Part shown: in pieces, positions 51,735 to 60,817 of the stretch
Numbering within the stretch: the stretch's first letter is position 1
Layout: every line of letters starts with the position of its first letter
DNA from: Bradyrhizobium cajani
GTDB lineage: Bacteria > Pseudomonadota > Alphaproteobacteria > Rhizobiales > Xanthobacteraceae
NCBI RefSeq assembly: GCF_009759665.1
Contig: NZ_WQNE01000029.1
Span: 53,229-117,228, forward strand
Reading direction: 5' to 3'
Length of the DNA: 64,000 bases
The notes under the pieces: model-generated
The model's input: the letters and a program-made list of their open reading frames with translations, nothing else
What the model was told of the DNA's origin: nothing
The model's database searches: none
Program-made: the position numbers and the translations under genes

Positions 51735-53513
51735 ATGGTCGATATTCCCTATGACAGGATTGCGGGCATCCCGCCTGCCGAAGTACCTGATGTCGAGCTC
51801 TATCATCCGAGGAGCTGGTGGACACGGTATGTCTTCTCGCAGGACGCCAAGGTCATCGCCATTCAATACTCGCTGACAGCCTCCGCCATCGGGCTGGTGG
51901 CCCTGGTGCTGTCATGGCTGATGCGACTGCAACTGGGATTCCCCGGCACATTCTCCTTCATCGACGCCAACCAGTACCTCCAGTTCATCACCATGCACGG
52001 CATGATCATGGTGATCTACCTGCTCACCGCATTGTTCCTGGGCGGCTTCGGCAACTACCTGATCCCGCTGATGGTCGGCGCCCGGGACATGGTCTTTCCT
52101 TACGTGAACATGCTGAGCTACTGGGTCTACCTGCTTGCGGTCCTGGTGCTAGCCTCGACGTTCTTCGTGCCCGGCGGACCGACAGGTGCCGGCTGGACGC
52201 TGTATCCGCCGCAAGCGATCCTCTCCGGAACGCCCGGGCAGGATTGGGGCATCATTCTCATGATGGCGTCCCTGATCCTGTTCATCATCGGCTTCACCAT
52301 GGGCGGGCTGAATTATGTGGTCACGGTGCTCCAGGCGCGCACCCGCGGCATGACGTTGATGCGCCTGCCTCTGACGGTGTGGGGAATTTTCACGGCAACG
52401 GTCATGGCCTTGCTGGCATTCCCCGCGCTCTTCGTTGCCTCGGTGATGCTGCTGTTCGACCGTCTCCTGGGAACCAGCTTCTTCATGCCCTCGCTCCTCG
52501 AGATGGGCACGCTTTCGAAATATGGCGGCGGCAGCCCGCTGCTGTTCCAGCACCTGTTCTGGTTCTTCGGCCACCCCGAGGTCTACATCGTCGCCTTGCC
52601 CGCCTTCGGCATCGTCTCCGATCTGATCAGCACGCATGCGCGCAAGAACATCTTCGGTTACCGCATGATGGTATGGGCGATCGTGGCCATCGGCGCGCTC
52701 AGCTTCATCGTGTGGGCGCACCACATGTATGTGAGCGGCATGTTCCCGCAATTCGGCTACTTCTTCGCCACGACGACGCTCATCATCGCCATCCCCACGG
52801 CGATCAAGGTCTACAACTGGGTGCTGACCCTGTGGCGCGGCGATATTCATCTCAGGGTGCCGATGCTGTTCGCCCTCGGCTTCATCATCACCTTCGTGAA
52901 CGGCGGGCTGACCGGCCTCTTCCTCGGCAACGTCGTCGTGGACGTTCCCCTCTCGGATACCATGTTCGTGGTCGCGCACTTCCACATGGTGATGGGCGTG
53001 GCGCCGATCATGGTCGTGCTCGGCGCGATCTATCATTGGTACCCCAAGGTCACGGGTCGGATGCTGAACGACGTCCTCGGCAAGTTTCACTTCTGGGTCA
53101 CGTTCCTCGGCGCCTACCTGATCTTCTTCCCCATGCACTATCTTGGACTTCTTGGGGTCCCGCGCCGGTACTTCGAACTTGGCGATGCGGCATTCATCCC
53201 GTCTTCGGCCCATTCACTGAACGCCTTCATTTCCGTTGTGGCCCTGGCTGTCGGCTTCAGCCAAATGGTGTTCCTGTTCAATCTTGTCTGGAGCCTGTTC
53301 AAGGGCGAGGCCTCGGGCGGCAATCCGTGGCGGGCGACAACGCTGGAATGGCAGACGCCGGAGACACCCCCCGGGCACGGCAACTGGGGGAAGGAGCTCC
53401 CGATCGTCTACCGCTGGGCCTATGACTACAGCGTACCCGGCGCCGAGGAGGACTTCATTCCGCAGAACCAGCCGCCGCGCGCGACGCATGTCGTCGAGGG
53501 AGCTGCTTCGTGA
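51735..53513 (+). CDS. ctaD: cytochrome c oxidase subunit I (haem-copper, A-type)
   Basis: 592 residues from ATG 51735 with GGAGG upstream. Haem and copper ligands are visible: H88 in TMHGMIMV (low-spin haem), the cross-linked His-Tyr pair with the proton-channel Glu in FFGHPEVYIVALPAFG, two CuB histidines in VWAHHMYVSG, and both haem ligands in VAHFHMVMG. This is an A-family oxidase with both D- and K-type proton pathways probable. Twelve or more helices. Its stop overlaps the next gene's GTG as GTGA. Confidence 0.93.
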   Translation: MVDIPYDRIAGIPPAEVPDVELYHPRSWWTRYVFSQDAKVIAIQYSLTASAIGLVALVLSWLMRLQLGFPGTFSFIDANQYLQFITMHGMIMVIYLLTALFLGGFGNYLIPLMVGARDMVFPYVNMLSYWVYLLAVLVLASTFFVPGGPTGAGWTLYPPQAILSGTPGQDWGIILMMASLILFIIGFTMGGLNYVVTVLQARTRGMTLMRLPLTVWGIFTATVMALLAFPALFVASVMLLFDRLLGTSFFMPSLLEMGTLSKYGGGSPLLFQHLFWFFGHPEVYIVALPAFGIVSDLISTHARKNIFGYRMMVWAIVAIGALSFIVWAHHMYVSGMFPQFGYFFATTTLIIAIPTAIKVYNWVLTLWRGDIHLRVPMLFALGFIITFVNGGLTGLFLGNVVVDVPLSDTMFVVAHFHMVMGVAPIMVVLGAIYHWYPKVTGRMLNDVLGKFHFWVTFLGAYLIFFPMHYLGLLGVPRRYFELGDAAFIPSSAHSLNAFISVVALAVGFSQMVFLFNLVWSLFKGEASGGNPWRATTLEWQTPETPPGHGNWGKELPIVYRWAYDYSVPGAEEDFIPQNQPPRATHVVEGAAS

Positions 53514-54214
53514 GCGCCATCATCCTGTTCCTGGCTGTGATCGCGGCGATCGCTGGATGGTGGCTGATGCAGCAGCGGCTCACGGCCAAGCCGTGGCTGG
53601 AGGAAGGCCCGGCCGGTCAATTCCCCGGCGGCGATGCCATGACATGGCCGGCGGCGAAGATCGGACTTGGCGTGTTTCTCGCCGTCGCGAGCGCGTTGTT
53701 CGTCCTCTTCATCAGCGCCTATTCGATGCGCATGAACGTGGTGGACTGGCGGGCGCTGCCCGTGCCGCGGCTGCTGTGGCTCAACACGGGCGTCCTGGTC
53801 CTGAGCAGCGTCGCGCTGCAATGGTCGTACATGGCCGCGCGCCGCCACGATGCTGAGGACGTCATGATCGGCCTGCTCGCGGGCGGAGCATCTGCCGTGA
53901 TCTTCCTCGCCGGACAGCTCCTGGCCTGGCAGCAGCTCAACGCGGCCGGTTATTTCGTGGCGTCCAATCCGGCCAATTCCTTCTTCTACCTGTTGACCGC
54001 GCTGCACGGGCTGCATCTGACGGGCGGCCTGGTGGCGCTGGGCAGAACCTCGGTCAAGGTGTGGCGCAGTTCCGGAAGCGCCGACATGCGCTTGAGCGTC
54101 GAATTATGCGCCATCTACTGGCACTTCCTGCTCCTGGTCTGGCTTGTCCTGCTCGGGCTTCTCACGGGCTGGACCGACGATTTCGTCAACATCTGTCGCC
54201 AATTGCTGAGCTAG
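53510..54214 (+). CDS. haem-copper oxidase subunit III-like protein, first copy
   Basis: 234 residues, GTG start overlapping the subunit I stop. Six to seven helices. TALHGLHLTGGLVALGRTSV and the C-terminal CAIYWHFLLLVWLVLLGLL correspond to the conserved HG-x-H and YWHF-x-DLVW features of subunit III. It is more diverged than the second copy that follows. Together the two copies resemble the coxO/coxP arrangement of a secondary Bradyrhizobium oxidase. Confidence 0.82.
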   Translation: MSAIILFLAVIAAIAGWWLMQQRLTAKPWLEEGPAGQFPGGDAMTWPAAKIGLGVFLAVASALFVLFISAYSMRMNVVDWRALPVPRLLWLNTGVLVLSSVALQWSYMAARRHDAEDVMIGLLAGGASAVIFLAGQLLAWQQLNAAGYFVASNPANSFFYLLTALHGLHLTGGLVALGRTSVKVWRSSGSADMRLSVELCAIYWHFLLLVWLVLLGLLTGWTDDFVNICRQLLS

Positions 54215-54228
54215 GGAGGCGAGACCAG

Positions 54229-54951
54229 ATGGCTGAAACCGTGCTGACACATTCGGGCCAATCGCCTGCGCGGCTTGACGGCTGGCGCGGCATCGCCGCC
54301 GACTGGGCCTCCGATCAGCGCACGTTCAAGAACGTGTCCTGGGGCAAGGCCATGATGTGGATCTTCCTCCTCAGCGACACCTTCATCTTCAGTTGCTTCC
54401 TGCTCTCCTACATGACGGCGCGCATGTCGACGACCGTGCCGTGGCCCAACCCGAGCGAAGTCTTCGCCCTCAACATCGCCGGCAACCACATTCCGCTGAT
54501 CCTGATCGCCATCATGACCTTCATCCTGATCAGCAGCAGCGGCACGATGGCGATGGCTGTCAATTTCGGCTACCGCCGCGATCGCGTCAGAACCGCAGCC
54601 TTGATGCTGGTCACGGCAGCCTTCGGCGCAACCTTCGTCGGAATGCAGGCGTTCGAATGGACCAAGCTGATCATGGAGGGCGTCCGGCCCTGGGGCAATC
54701 CGTGGGGCGCGCCGCAGTTCGGCGCGAGCTTCTTCATGATCACCGGCTTTCACGGCACCCACGTGACCATCGGCGTGATCTTCCTGATCGCTATTGCGCG
54801 GAAGGTCCTGCGTGGCGACTTCGACGTCGAGAGGCGCGGCTTCTTCACGAGCCGCAAGGGCTATTACGAGATCGTCGAGATCATGGGCCTGTACTGGCAC
54901 TTCGTCGATCTCGTGTGGGTGTTCATCTTTGCCTTGTTCTATCTTTGGTGA
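54229..54951 (+). CDS. haem-copper oxidase subunit III-like protein, second copy
   Basis: 240 residues from ATG 54229 (AGGGAGG upstream). Seven helices and the subunit III signatures MITGFHGTHVTIGVIFLIAIA and GLYWHFVDLVWVFIFALFYLW. The N-terminal part WIFLLSDTFIFSCFLLSYM has the conserved FLxSE-like turn with Asp in place of Glu. It starts 14 bases after the first copy. Confidence 0.88.
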   Translation: MAETVLTHSGQSPARLDGWRGIAADWASDQRTFKNVSWGKAMMWIFLLSDTFIFSCFLLSYMTARMSTTVPWPNPSEVFALNIAGNHIPLILIAIMTFILISSSGTMAMAVNFGYRRDRVRTAALMLVTAAFGATFVGMQAFEWTKLIMEGVRPWGNPWGAPQFGASFFMITGFHGTHVTIGVIFLIAIARKVLRGDFDVERRGFFTSRKGYYEIVEIMGLYWHFVDLVWVFIFALFYLW

Positions 54952-54960
54952 GGTCGGCGC

Positions 54961-55353
54961 ATGACAAACGCGGCGGTACACATGGAAGGCCAGCTCCACG
55001 CTCCGGCGCATGGCGCAGTCGCAACAGGAGCCGTTCACGCCAAGGGTCAACAGCACCCGATCAGGCTCTACCTCGTGGTCTGGGGCTGGTTGTTTGTCCT
55101 CAGCACGTTCTCGTACCTCGTCGACTACTTCGGCCTGCAGGGCTATCTCAGGTGGTCGCTGATCCTGCTGTTCATGGTGTTGAAGGCCGGCCTGATCGTC
55201 GCCGTCTTCATGCACATGGCCTGGGAGCGGCTGGCCTTGGCCTATGCGATCCTGGCGCCGCCGATTGCGGTGCTGGTATTTGTCGCGATCATGGTGCTCG
55301 AATCCGAGTATACGCACTTCCTTCGGGTGCTGTTCTTCGCAGGCCCGTCGTAG
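54961..55353 (+). CDS. cytochrome c oxidase subunit IV-like protein
   Basis: 130 residues. A His- and Ala-rich N-terminal 40 residues is followed by three helices (LYLVVWGWLFVLSTFSYLVDYF, WSLILLFMVLKAGLIVAVFMHMAW, ILAPPIAVLVFVAIMVLE). The LKAGLIVAVFMHM motif is typical of the prokaryotic COX4 family (CyoD/CtaF type). It is the last gene of the oxidase operon, 9 bases after subunit III copy two. Confidence 0.88.
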   Translation: MTNAAVHMEGQLHAPAHGAVATGAVHAKGQQHPIRLYLVVWGWLFVLSTFSYLVDYFGLQGYLRWSLILLFMVLKAGLIVAVFMHMAWERLALAYAILAPPIAVLVFVAIMVLESEYTHFLRVLFFAGPS

Positions 55354-55380
55354 CAGTACGGGAGTTCGCTCCTCACTCCA

Positions 55381-55503
55381 CTGTCATGCCCCGCGAGCCC
55401 GATGACAGGCTCCGGCGGGGCATCCAGTATTCCGCGGCAGCAGTTTGTTTCCACAACGCCCGCCGCAGAGTACTGGATCATCCGTCTTCGCGGATGATGA
55501 CAG
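55381..55503. repeat. 123-bp cloverleaf-type palindromic repeat, copy 3
   Basis: Outer stem CTGTCAT (55381-55387)/ATGACAG (55497-55503); hairpin GCCCCGC (55388-55394)/GCGGGGC (55415-55421); arm ATCCAGTA (55422-55429)/TACTGGAT (55471-55478); hairpin TCATCCG/CGGATGA (55478-55497). Same plan as copies 1 and 2 but with a longer first hairpin. Lies between convergent oxidase and immunity-like genes. Confidence 0.83.
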
Positions 55504-55527
55504 CGGAATGAGTGACCGGCAGACAGC

Positions 55528-56061
55528 TTACGCAAGCCCATCGCGAAGCCTCCGGTCGATTGAGCGCAGCAGTTCGCCTACCCGCCCGCCGCCGGGCGGT
55601 GCTGCCGGATAGCGCCGCAGGACCTCGACAAGCCTTGGCGTCGCGCGACGGACGGCGCGCTCAACATAATCGGCACCGCCCCCGGGATCCCCAGCCGTTG
55701 CAAGTTCGACGGCCCGGGCCGCGTGGGCCGGCGCGCCGAGGATGTGCCTGACCTGGGTCGATCGCGCCAGGGGATGAAGATAGGCCGCGGATGAGGCGCT
55801 CATCGCCGCTCGCGCAGCCTGGCTCGCTGCCGCATCTTCGGCTTCCTTTGCTGCCTTCAGCGCCGCCCAAGCTGCATCGCGCAGAGCCTTTGCCCGCTTG
55901 CCTCCCTGCGCGAACGTCCGCGCGGCTTCGACTGCGTCACGTGGACGGAAATCCGCGGGATACGATCGCTCGAATATCTCCAGCACATCCACGGCATTTT
56001 CCGCCGCATAGGCGGCAACCTCTCGGAGGTCTTCCATGTCCAAAGAGATTTCGTCTGCCAT
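55528..56061 (-). CDS. putative immunity protein (Imm-5-like domain)
   Basis: 177 residues from ATG 56061. All-alpha and Ala-rich, with DLREVAAYAAENAVDVLEIFER, PRDAVEAARTFAQGGKRAKALRDAAWAALKAAKEAEDAAASQAARAA and a C-terminal GGADYVERAVRRATPRLVEVLRRYP. This resembles proteins labelled 'putative immunity protein' with an Imm-5-like domain. No toxin gene lies next to it, so it would be an orphan immunity gene or have another role. It is bracketed by two copies of the palindromic repeat. Confidence 0.65.
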   Translation of the reverse strand: MADEISLDMEDLREVAAYAAENAVDVLEIFERSYPADFRPRDAVEAARTFAQGGKRAKALRDAAWAALKAAKEAEDAAASQAARAAMSASSAAYLHPLARSTQVRHILGAPAHAARAVELATAGDPGGGADYVERAVRRATPRLVEVLRRYPAAPPGGGRVGELLRSIDRRLRDGLA

Positions 56062-56149
56062 ACTGCGTCCGCTCGCCACCAGCTTGGGCGCATGCCTATG
56101 AATGCTCTATGGCCGAATTCGGCCGACCAAGCACAGGCCGCAGCTTGCT

Positions 56150-56182
56150 CGATCATCGCGTTCGCGGATGATGACGGCGGAA
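56150..56182. repeat. partial copy of the palindromic repeat
   Basis: TCATCGCG-TTCGCGGATGATGACGGCGGAATG matches the right-hand third of copy 3 (TCATCCG hairpin, ATGACAGCGGAATG). The left part is missing, so this is a decayed or truncated element upstream of the immunity-like gene. Confidence 0.6.
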
Positions 56183-56204
56183 TGTGCCGTGACAGCGCTA
56201 CCGC

Positions 56205-57962
56205 TCACCCCTCGAACGCGTCGATCGACGCCCCGCTGCCGCGCGAGACCAGTGTTTCGTCGTGCGCCGGCAGCGGCTCGCCCTTGTCGCGAAAACGGTT
56301 GGTGATGGGATAGCGACGGTCACGACCGAAGTTCCTGGCCGTCACTTTCACGCCGGGCGCGGCCTGGCGGCGCTTGTATTCGGCGACGTTGAGCAGATGG
56401 TCTATGCGGGTGACTGTCTCGCGGTCGAAGCCGGCGGCGATGATCGCCTCGAGCGGCTCCTCGCGCTCGACCAGGCGCTCCAGGATGGCATCGAGCACGT
56501 CGTAAGGCGGCAGCGAATCCTGGTCGGTCTGGTTCTCGCGCAATTCCGCCGTCGGCGGGCGCGTGATGATGTCGGGCGGGATCACCTCGCCGGCGGGGCC
56601 AAGCGCGCCATCCGGCTTCCAGCCGTTGCGCAAGCTTGCCAGGCGAAACACCTGCGTCTTGTAGATGTCCTTGATCGGGTTGAAGCCGCCGTTCATGTCG
56701 CCATAGAGCGTGGCGTAGCCGACCGACATCTCCGACTTGTTGCCCGTCGTCACCACCATCAAGCCGGTCTTGTTGGAGATCGCCATCAGCAGCGTGCCGC
56801 GGGTGCGGGCCTGAAGGTTTTCCTCGGTGATATCTGGCGGCAGGTTCTTGAAGATGCCGGACAGGATAGTTTCGAAGCCGGTCACCGCTTCTGCGATCGG
56901 CAGAACCTCGTAGCGGATGCCGAGATGGCCGGCGAGCTCGCCGGCGTCCGCGATCGAGTGTGCTGCCGTGTAGCGATAAGGCAGCATTACGCCGTGCACC
57001 TGGTCGGCGCCGAGCGCATCGACCGCGATCGCTGCGCACAGGGCAGAGTCGATGCCGCCGGAGATGCCGAGCAGCACGCCCGGAAAGCCGTTCTTGGCGA
57101 CGTAGTCGCGCAAGCCCAGCACGCAAGCGGCGTAATCAGCATGGTCGCCCTCCGGCTGGGCGGCGATCGGACCCGTGCAGCGCCAGTCCTCGCCATTACG
57201 CGTGAAGCGCAACGTGGTGATGCTCTCTTCGAAGGCGGGCAGTTGCGCCGCGAGCGAGAGGTCGCCGTTCAGCACGAAGGAAGCGCCGTCGAACACCAGC
57301 TCGTCCTGGCCGCAAACCTGATTGAGATAGACCAGCGGCAGCCCGCTCTCGGTGACGCGCGCGACCGCCACCGACAGGCGCACGTCGTTCTTGTCGCGGG
57401 CGTAAGGAGAGCCGTTCGGCACCAGGATGATCTCGGCGCCGGTCTCGGCCAGCGTCTCGACCACGTTCTCGTAATCCTCGGACTCCTCCAGCCAGATATC
57501 CTCGCAGATCGGCACGCCGATGCGCACGCCGCGTACGGTGACCGGCCCTGCGGCAGGCCCGCGCGCAAACAGCCGCTTCTCGTCGAATACGCCGTAGTTC
57601 GGCAGATTGCATTTGAAGCGCAGCGCCGCGATACGGCCGCCGTCGAGCAGCGCACAGGCATTGTAGAGCCCGCCGTCCTCGACCCAGGGCGTGCCGACCA
57701 GCATCGCCGGGCCACCATCGGCGGTCTCGCGTGCGAGGCTCTCGATCGCGGCACGGCAGGCGGCCTGGAAGGCCGGCTTCTGCACGAGATCCTCCGGCGG
57801 GTAGCCGGCGATGAACAATTCCGGAAACAGGACGAGATCGGCGCCGTCGGATTTGGCCTGCGCGCGCGCGGCCCGCGCCTTCGCGGCATTGCCCTCGATG
57901 TCGCCCACGGTCGGATTGAGCTGGGCGAGCGTGACGGCGAATACGTTGAGACGTTCGGTCAT
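56205..57962 (-). CDS. nadE: glutamine-dependent NAD+ synthetase
   Basis: 585 residues, two domains. The N-terminal nitrilase-type glutaminase (about 1-260) has Glu in LVLFPELFIAGYPPED, Lys in FKCNLPNYGVFDEKR and Cys in GVPICEDIW. The C-terminal synthetase (about 290-585) has the PP-loop LLGISGGIDSALCAAIAVDAL. It amidates nicotinate adenine dinucleotide with ammonia from glutamine, the last step of NAD+ synthesis. Length is that of bacterial two-domain NadE. It is 26 bases upstream of dgkA's end on the same strand. Confidence 0.94.
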   Translation of the reverse strand: MTERLNVFAVTLAQLNPTVGDIEGNAAKARAARAQAKSDGADLVLFPELFIAGYPPEDLVQKPAFQAACRAAIESLARETADGGPAMLVGTPWVEDGGLYNACALLDGGRIAALRFKCNLPNYGVFDEKRLFARGPAAGPVTVRGVRIGVPICEDIWLEESEDYENVVETLAETGAEIILVPNGSPYARDKNDVRLSVAVARVTESGLPLVYLNQVCGQDELVFDGASFVLNGDLSLAAQLPAFEESITTLRFTRNGEDWRCTGPIAAQPEGDHADYAACVLGLRDYVAKNGFPGVLLGISGGIDSALCAAIAVDALGADQVHGVMLPYRYTAAHSIADAGELAGHLGIRYEVLPIAEAVTGFETILSGIFKNLPPDITEENLQARTRGTLLMAISNKTGLMVVTTGNKSEMSVGYATLYGDMNGGFNPIKDIYKTQVFRLASLRNGWKPDGALGPAGEVIPPDIITRPPTAELRENQTDQDSLPPYDVLDAILERLVEREEPLEAIIAAGFDRETVTRIDHLLNVAEYKRRQAAPGVKVTARNFGRDRRYPITNRFRDKGEPLPAHDETLVSRGSGASIDAFEG

Positions 57963-57988
57963 GGCCCCCCGCTGTCCGATCCCTTTGG

Positions 57989-58342
57989 CTAGACGAAACC
58001 CAGCCGCTCGACGATGGCAAAGATCCAGAACGCGCCGGCCATCAGCAGCGCAACGCCGACCGCGGCCGAGCCCATGTCCTTGACCCGGCCGATCTGCTTG
58101 TCGTGGTCCATGGTCAGGCGGTCGGCAAGCTTCTCGATCGCGGTGTTGAGCAGCTCGACGACCAGCACGAACGCGACCGCGCAGACCAGCTCGACCGCCC
58201 GCATCGCGGTCGCGCCAATGAACCAGGCGACCGGCAGCGACACAAGGAGCGCAAAGATCTCCTCGCGGACGGCCTGCTCCGAGCGGAACGCAAAGGCCAG
58301 ACCGTTGCGGGAATTGATCGTGGCCTTCCAGATCCGCAGCAA
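57989..58342 (-). CDS. dgkA: diacylglycerol kinase
   Basis: 117 residues from a TTG at 58342, chosen because it has a GGGG site and gives the usual length (E. coli DgkA 122). The frame continues upstream inside the preceding gene without an ATG. Three membrane helices and the DgkA signature VELLNTAIEKLADRLTMDHDKQIGRVKDMGSAAV are intact. It recycles diacylglycerol to phosphatidic acid at the inner membrane. It begins 4 bases after the DAHP synthase stop. Confidence 0.87.
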   Translation of the reverse strand: MLRIWKATINSRNGLAFAFRSEQAVREEIFALLVSLPVAWFIGATAMRAVELVCAVAFVLVVELLNTAIEKLADRLTMDHDKQIGRVKDMGSAAVGVALLMAGAFWIFAIVERLGFV

Positions 58343-58346
58343 GGTC

Positions 58347-59735
58347 TTAGAGCCCCGCTGCGGCCGGCATCGGCTTGGCCTTGCCGGCGCGTTCCTGCTT
58401 GAGCAGCTCCGCAACCAGGAAAGCCATGTCGATGGACTGCTCGGCATTGAGGCGGGGATCGCAGACCGTGTGGTAGCGGTCGTTGAGATCCTCGTCCGTG
58501 ATGGCGCGGGCGCCGCCGAGGCATTCGGTGACGTCCTGGCCGGTCATCTCCAGATGCACGCCGCCGGCATGGGTGCCTTCGGCCGCGTGGATCGCGAAGA
58601 ACGACTTCACCTCCGAGAGGATGCGGTCGAACGGCCGGGTTTTGTAGCCCGACGTGGAGGTGATGGTGTTGCCGTGCATGGGATCGCACGACCAGACCAC
58701 CACCCTGCCCTCGCGCTGCACGGCGCGGATCATGTTCGGCAGGTGCTCGCCGACCTTGTCGGAGCCGAAGCGGCCGATCAGCGTCAGCCGGCCCGGCTCG
58801 TTGTCGGGATTGAGCACGTCTATCAGCTTGAGCAGCTCGTCGGCCTTCAGCGACGGGCCGCACTTCAATCCGATCGGGTTCTTGATGCCGCGGAAATATT
58901 CGACATGGCCGTGATCGAGCTGGCGGGTGCGGTCGCCGATCCAGATCATGTGGCCGCTCGTCGCGTACCAGTCGCCGGTGGTGGAATCGACGCGGGTCAT
59001 GGCCTGCTCATAGCCGAGCAGCAGCGCCTCGTGGCTGGTGTAGAAATCGGTGGCGCGCAGCTCGGGGTGGCTTTCGAGATCGAGGCCGCAGGCGCGCATG
59101 AAATTGAGCGCATCCGAGATGCGGTCGGCCAGCTCCTTGTAGCGGCGGGACTGCGGGGAATCCTTGAGGAAGCCGAGCATCCACTGATGCACGCTGCCGA
59201 GATTGGCGAAGCCGCCGGTCGCAAACGCGCGAAGCAGGTTCAGCGTCGCGGCCGACTGGCGGTAGGCCATCAGCTGGCGCTGCGGATCCGGCATGCGCGC
59301 TTCCTTGGTGAAGGCGATGTCGTTGACGATGTCGCCGCGATAGCTCGGCAGCTCGACGCCATTCACCTTCTCGGTCGGCGAGGACCGCGGCTTTGCGAAC
59401 TGGCCGGCGATGCGGCCGACCTTCACCACGGGGACGGCGCCGGCATAGGTCAGCACCACCGCCATCTGGAGCAGCACGCGGAAGAAGTCGCGGATGTTGT
59501 TGGCGCCGTGCTCGGCAAAGCTCTCGGCGCAGTCGCCGCCCTGGAGCAGGAACGCCTCGCCGGCCGCAACGCGGCCCAGGGCCTTCTTCAGATTGCGCGC
59601 CTCGCCCGCAAACACCAGCGGCGGAAAGGTCGCAAGCTGCGCCTCGACGTCGGCCAGGGCTTTGGCGTTGGGATAATCGGGCACCTGTAGCACCGGCTTG
59701 CTGCGCCAGGACTCGGGCGTCCACCGCTCGGACAT
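58347..59735 (-). CDS. class II 3-deoxy-7-phosphoheptulonate (DAHP) synthase
   Basis: 462 residues from ATG 59735 (GGAGAG upstream). Class II features are FLLQGGDCAESF with the phosphoenolpyruvate-binding region, RIAGQFAKPRSSPTE, the metal/substrate stretch VVWSCDPMHGNTITSTSGYKTRPF and GGVHLEMTGQDVTECLGG. It catalyses the first committed step of aromatic amino-acid synthesis from erythrose-4-phosphate and PEP. The plant-like class II enzyme is usual in Bradyrhizobium. Confidence 0.93.
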   Translation of the reverse strand: MSERWTPESWRSKPVLQVPDYPNAKALADVEAQLATFPPLVFAGEARNLKKALGRVAAGEAFLLQGGDCAESFAEHGANNIRDFFRVLLQMAVVLTYAGAVPVVKVGRIAGQFAKPRSSPTEKVNGVELPSYRGDIVNDIAFTKEARMPDPQRQLMAYRQSAATLNLLRAFATGGFANLGSVHQWMLGFLKDSPQSRRYKELADRISDALNFMRACGLDLESHPELRATDFYTSHEALLLGYEQAMTRVDSTTGDWYATSGHMIWIGDRTRQLDHGHVEYFRGIKNPIGLKCGPSLKADELLKLIDVLNPDNEPGRLTLIGRFGSDKVGEHLPNMIRAVQREGRVVVWSCDPMHGNTITSTSGYKTRPFDRILSEVKSFFAIHAAEGTHAGGVHLEMTGQDVTECLGGARAITDEDLNDRYHTVCDPRLNAEQSIDMAFLVAELLKQERAGKAKPMPAAAGL

Positions 59736-59916
59736 CGCAATCTCTCCGTGAAGCGAAAAGTACAACCTGATCTGTGGGTTGCGAGGGCCGCCTTATACAC
59801 AGGCTGGCCCCGCCCCGCCAGTTGTAAATCCATTTCGCACTGCAAACCCTTGCGGGAAAAGCCAAATTCGCATTTGCTGGGAAGTTGCAAAGAAACTGGC
59901 GGGACTCCGGCTGCCC

Positions 59917-60813
59917 ATGGACGCGGCGCGCGACGACGTTTTCATCGACGAGATCAGCTTCCCGGCGACCGATGGGTATGTGCTGACCGGCACCCTGTTC
60001 CTGCCGCGCGGCGCCAAGCGGCATGCCGTGCTGATCAACTCGGCGACCGCCGTCCCGCGAAAGATCTATCGCGGCTTTGCCTCCTATCTCGCCCATCGCG
60101 GCTGCGCGGTGCTCACCTACGACTATCGCGGCATCGGGGACTCCCGGCTGCCGGCGATGGTCGGTTACAACCAGCCGAAATCGCTGGTCGGCTTCAAGGC
60201 CTCGATGTCGGACTGGGCCGCGCTCGACGTCACCGCGGCGGTCAGCTGGATGCGCGAGCGCTACCACACCCTGCCGCTTGCCTATGTCGGCCATTCCTTC
60301 GGCGGCCAGGCGCTCGGGCTGATCGCGAACAACAGCGAGATCTCGCGCGCCGCGTTCGTGGCCTCGCAGGCGGCGACCTGGCGGCTGATGACGTCGCCGG
60401 AAAAATACCGCGTCTTCGCCTTCATGAATTTCGTCGGCGTGCCGCTCGCCCACGCGCTCGGCTACGCGCCGGGGTGGGCCGGCATCGGCGAGGACCTGCC
60501 CAAGGGCGTCTTCCTGCAATGGGCCGACTGGGTCTCCAGTCCCCGCTATCTCTTCGATTCAAAGCTGCCGGCGCTGGAGAACTTCGCCAACTTCAAGGGC
60601 GAGCTGCGGGCACTGTGCTTCTCCGACGATCCCTGGGCGACGCGGCCGGCGGTCGAGTTGCTCACCGGCGGTTTCACCGCGATCAAGCCGGAGGTGCTGA
60701 CGGTGAAACCGTCCGACGTCGGCGCCAAGGCCATCGGGCATTTCGGCTTCTTCCGCCCCGAGCACCGCGACACACTGTGGCGCGGCGTCGCGGAATGGAT
60801 CCAGGGCGAATGA
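59917..60813 (+). CDS. alpha/beta hydrolase
   Basis: 298 residues from ATG 59917. Nucleophile elbow is YVGHSFGGQALGL. The acid and His are probably in CFSDDPWATRPAVELL and IGHFGFFRPEHRDTLW. The segment VLTYDYRGIGDSRLP is the strand-turn before the oxyanion region. The overall pattern resembles the COG4757-type predicted hydrolases. No lid domain of a known lipase is seen and the substrate is unknown. It is divergent from the DAHP synthase gene. Confidence 0.85.
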   Translation: MDAARDDVFIDEISFPATDGYVLTGTLFLPRGAKRHAVLINSATAVPRKIYRGFASYLAHRGCAVLTYDYRGIGDSRLPAMVGYNQPKSLVGFKASMSDWAALDVTAAVSWMRERYHTLPLAYVGHSFGGQALGLIANNSEISRAAFVASQAATWRLMTSPEKYRVFAFMNFVGVPLAHALGYAPGWAGIGEDLPKGVFLQWADWVSSPRYLFDSKLPALENFANFKGELRALCFSDDPWATRPAVELLTGGFTAIKPEVLTVKPSDVGAKAIGHFGFFRPEHRDTLWRGVAEWIQGE

Positions 60814-60817
60814 AGCG

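Noticed and set aside
56262..57992. A 576-codon + strand frame antisense to nadE
   Set aside because: Shadow of nadE, which has all catalytic motifs; the antisense product resembles nothing.
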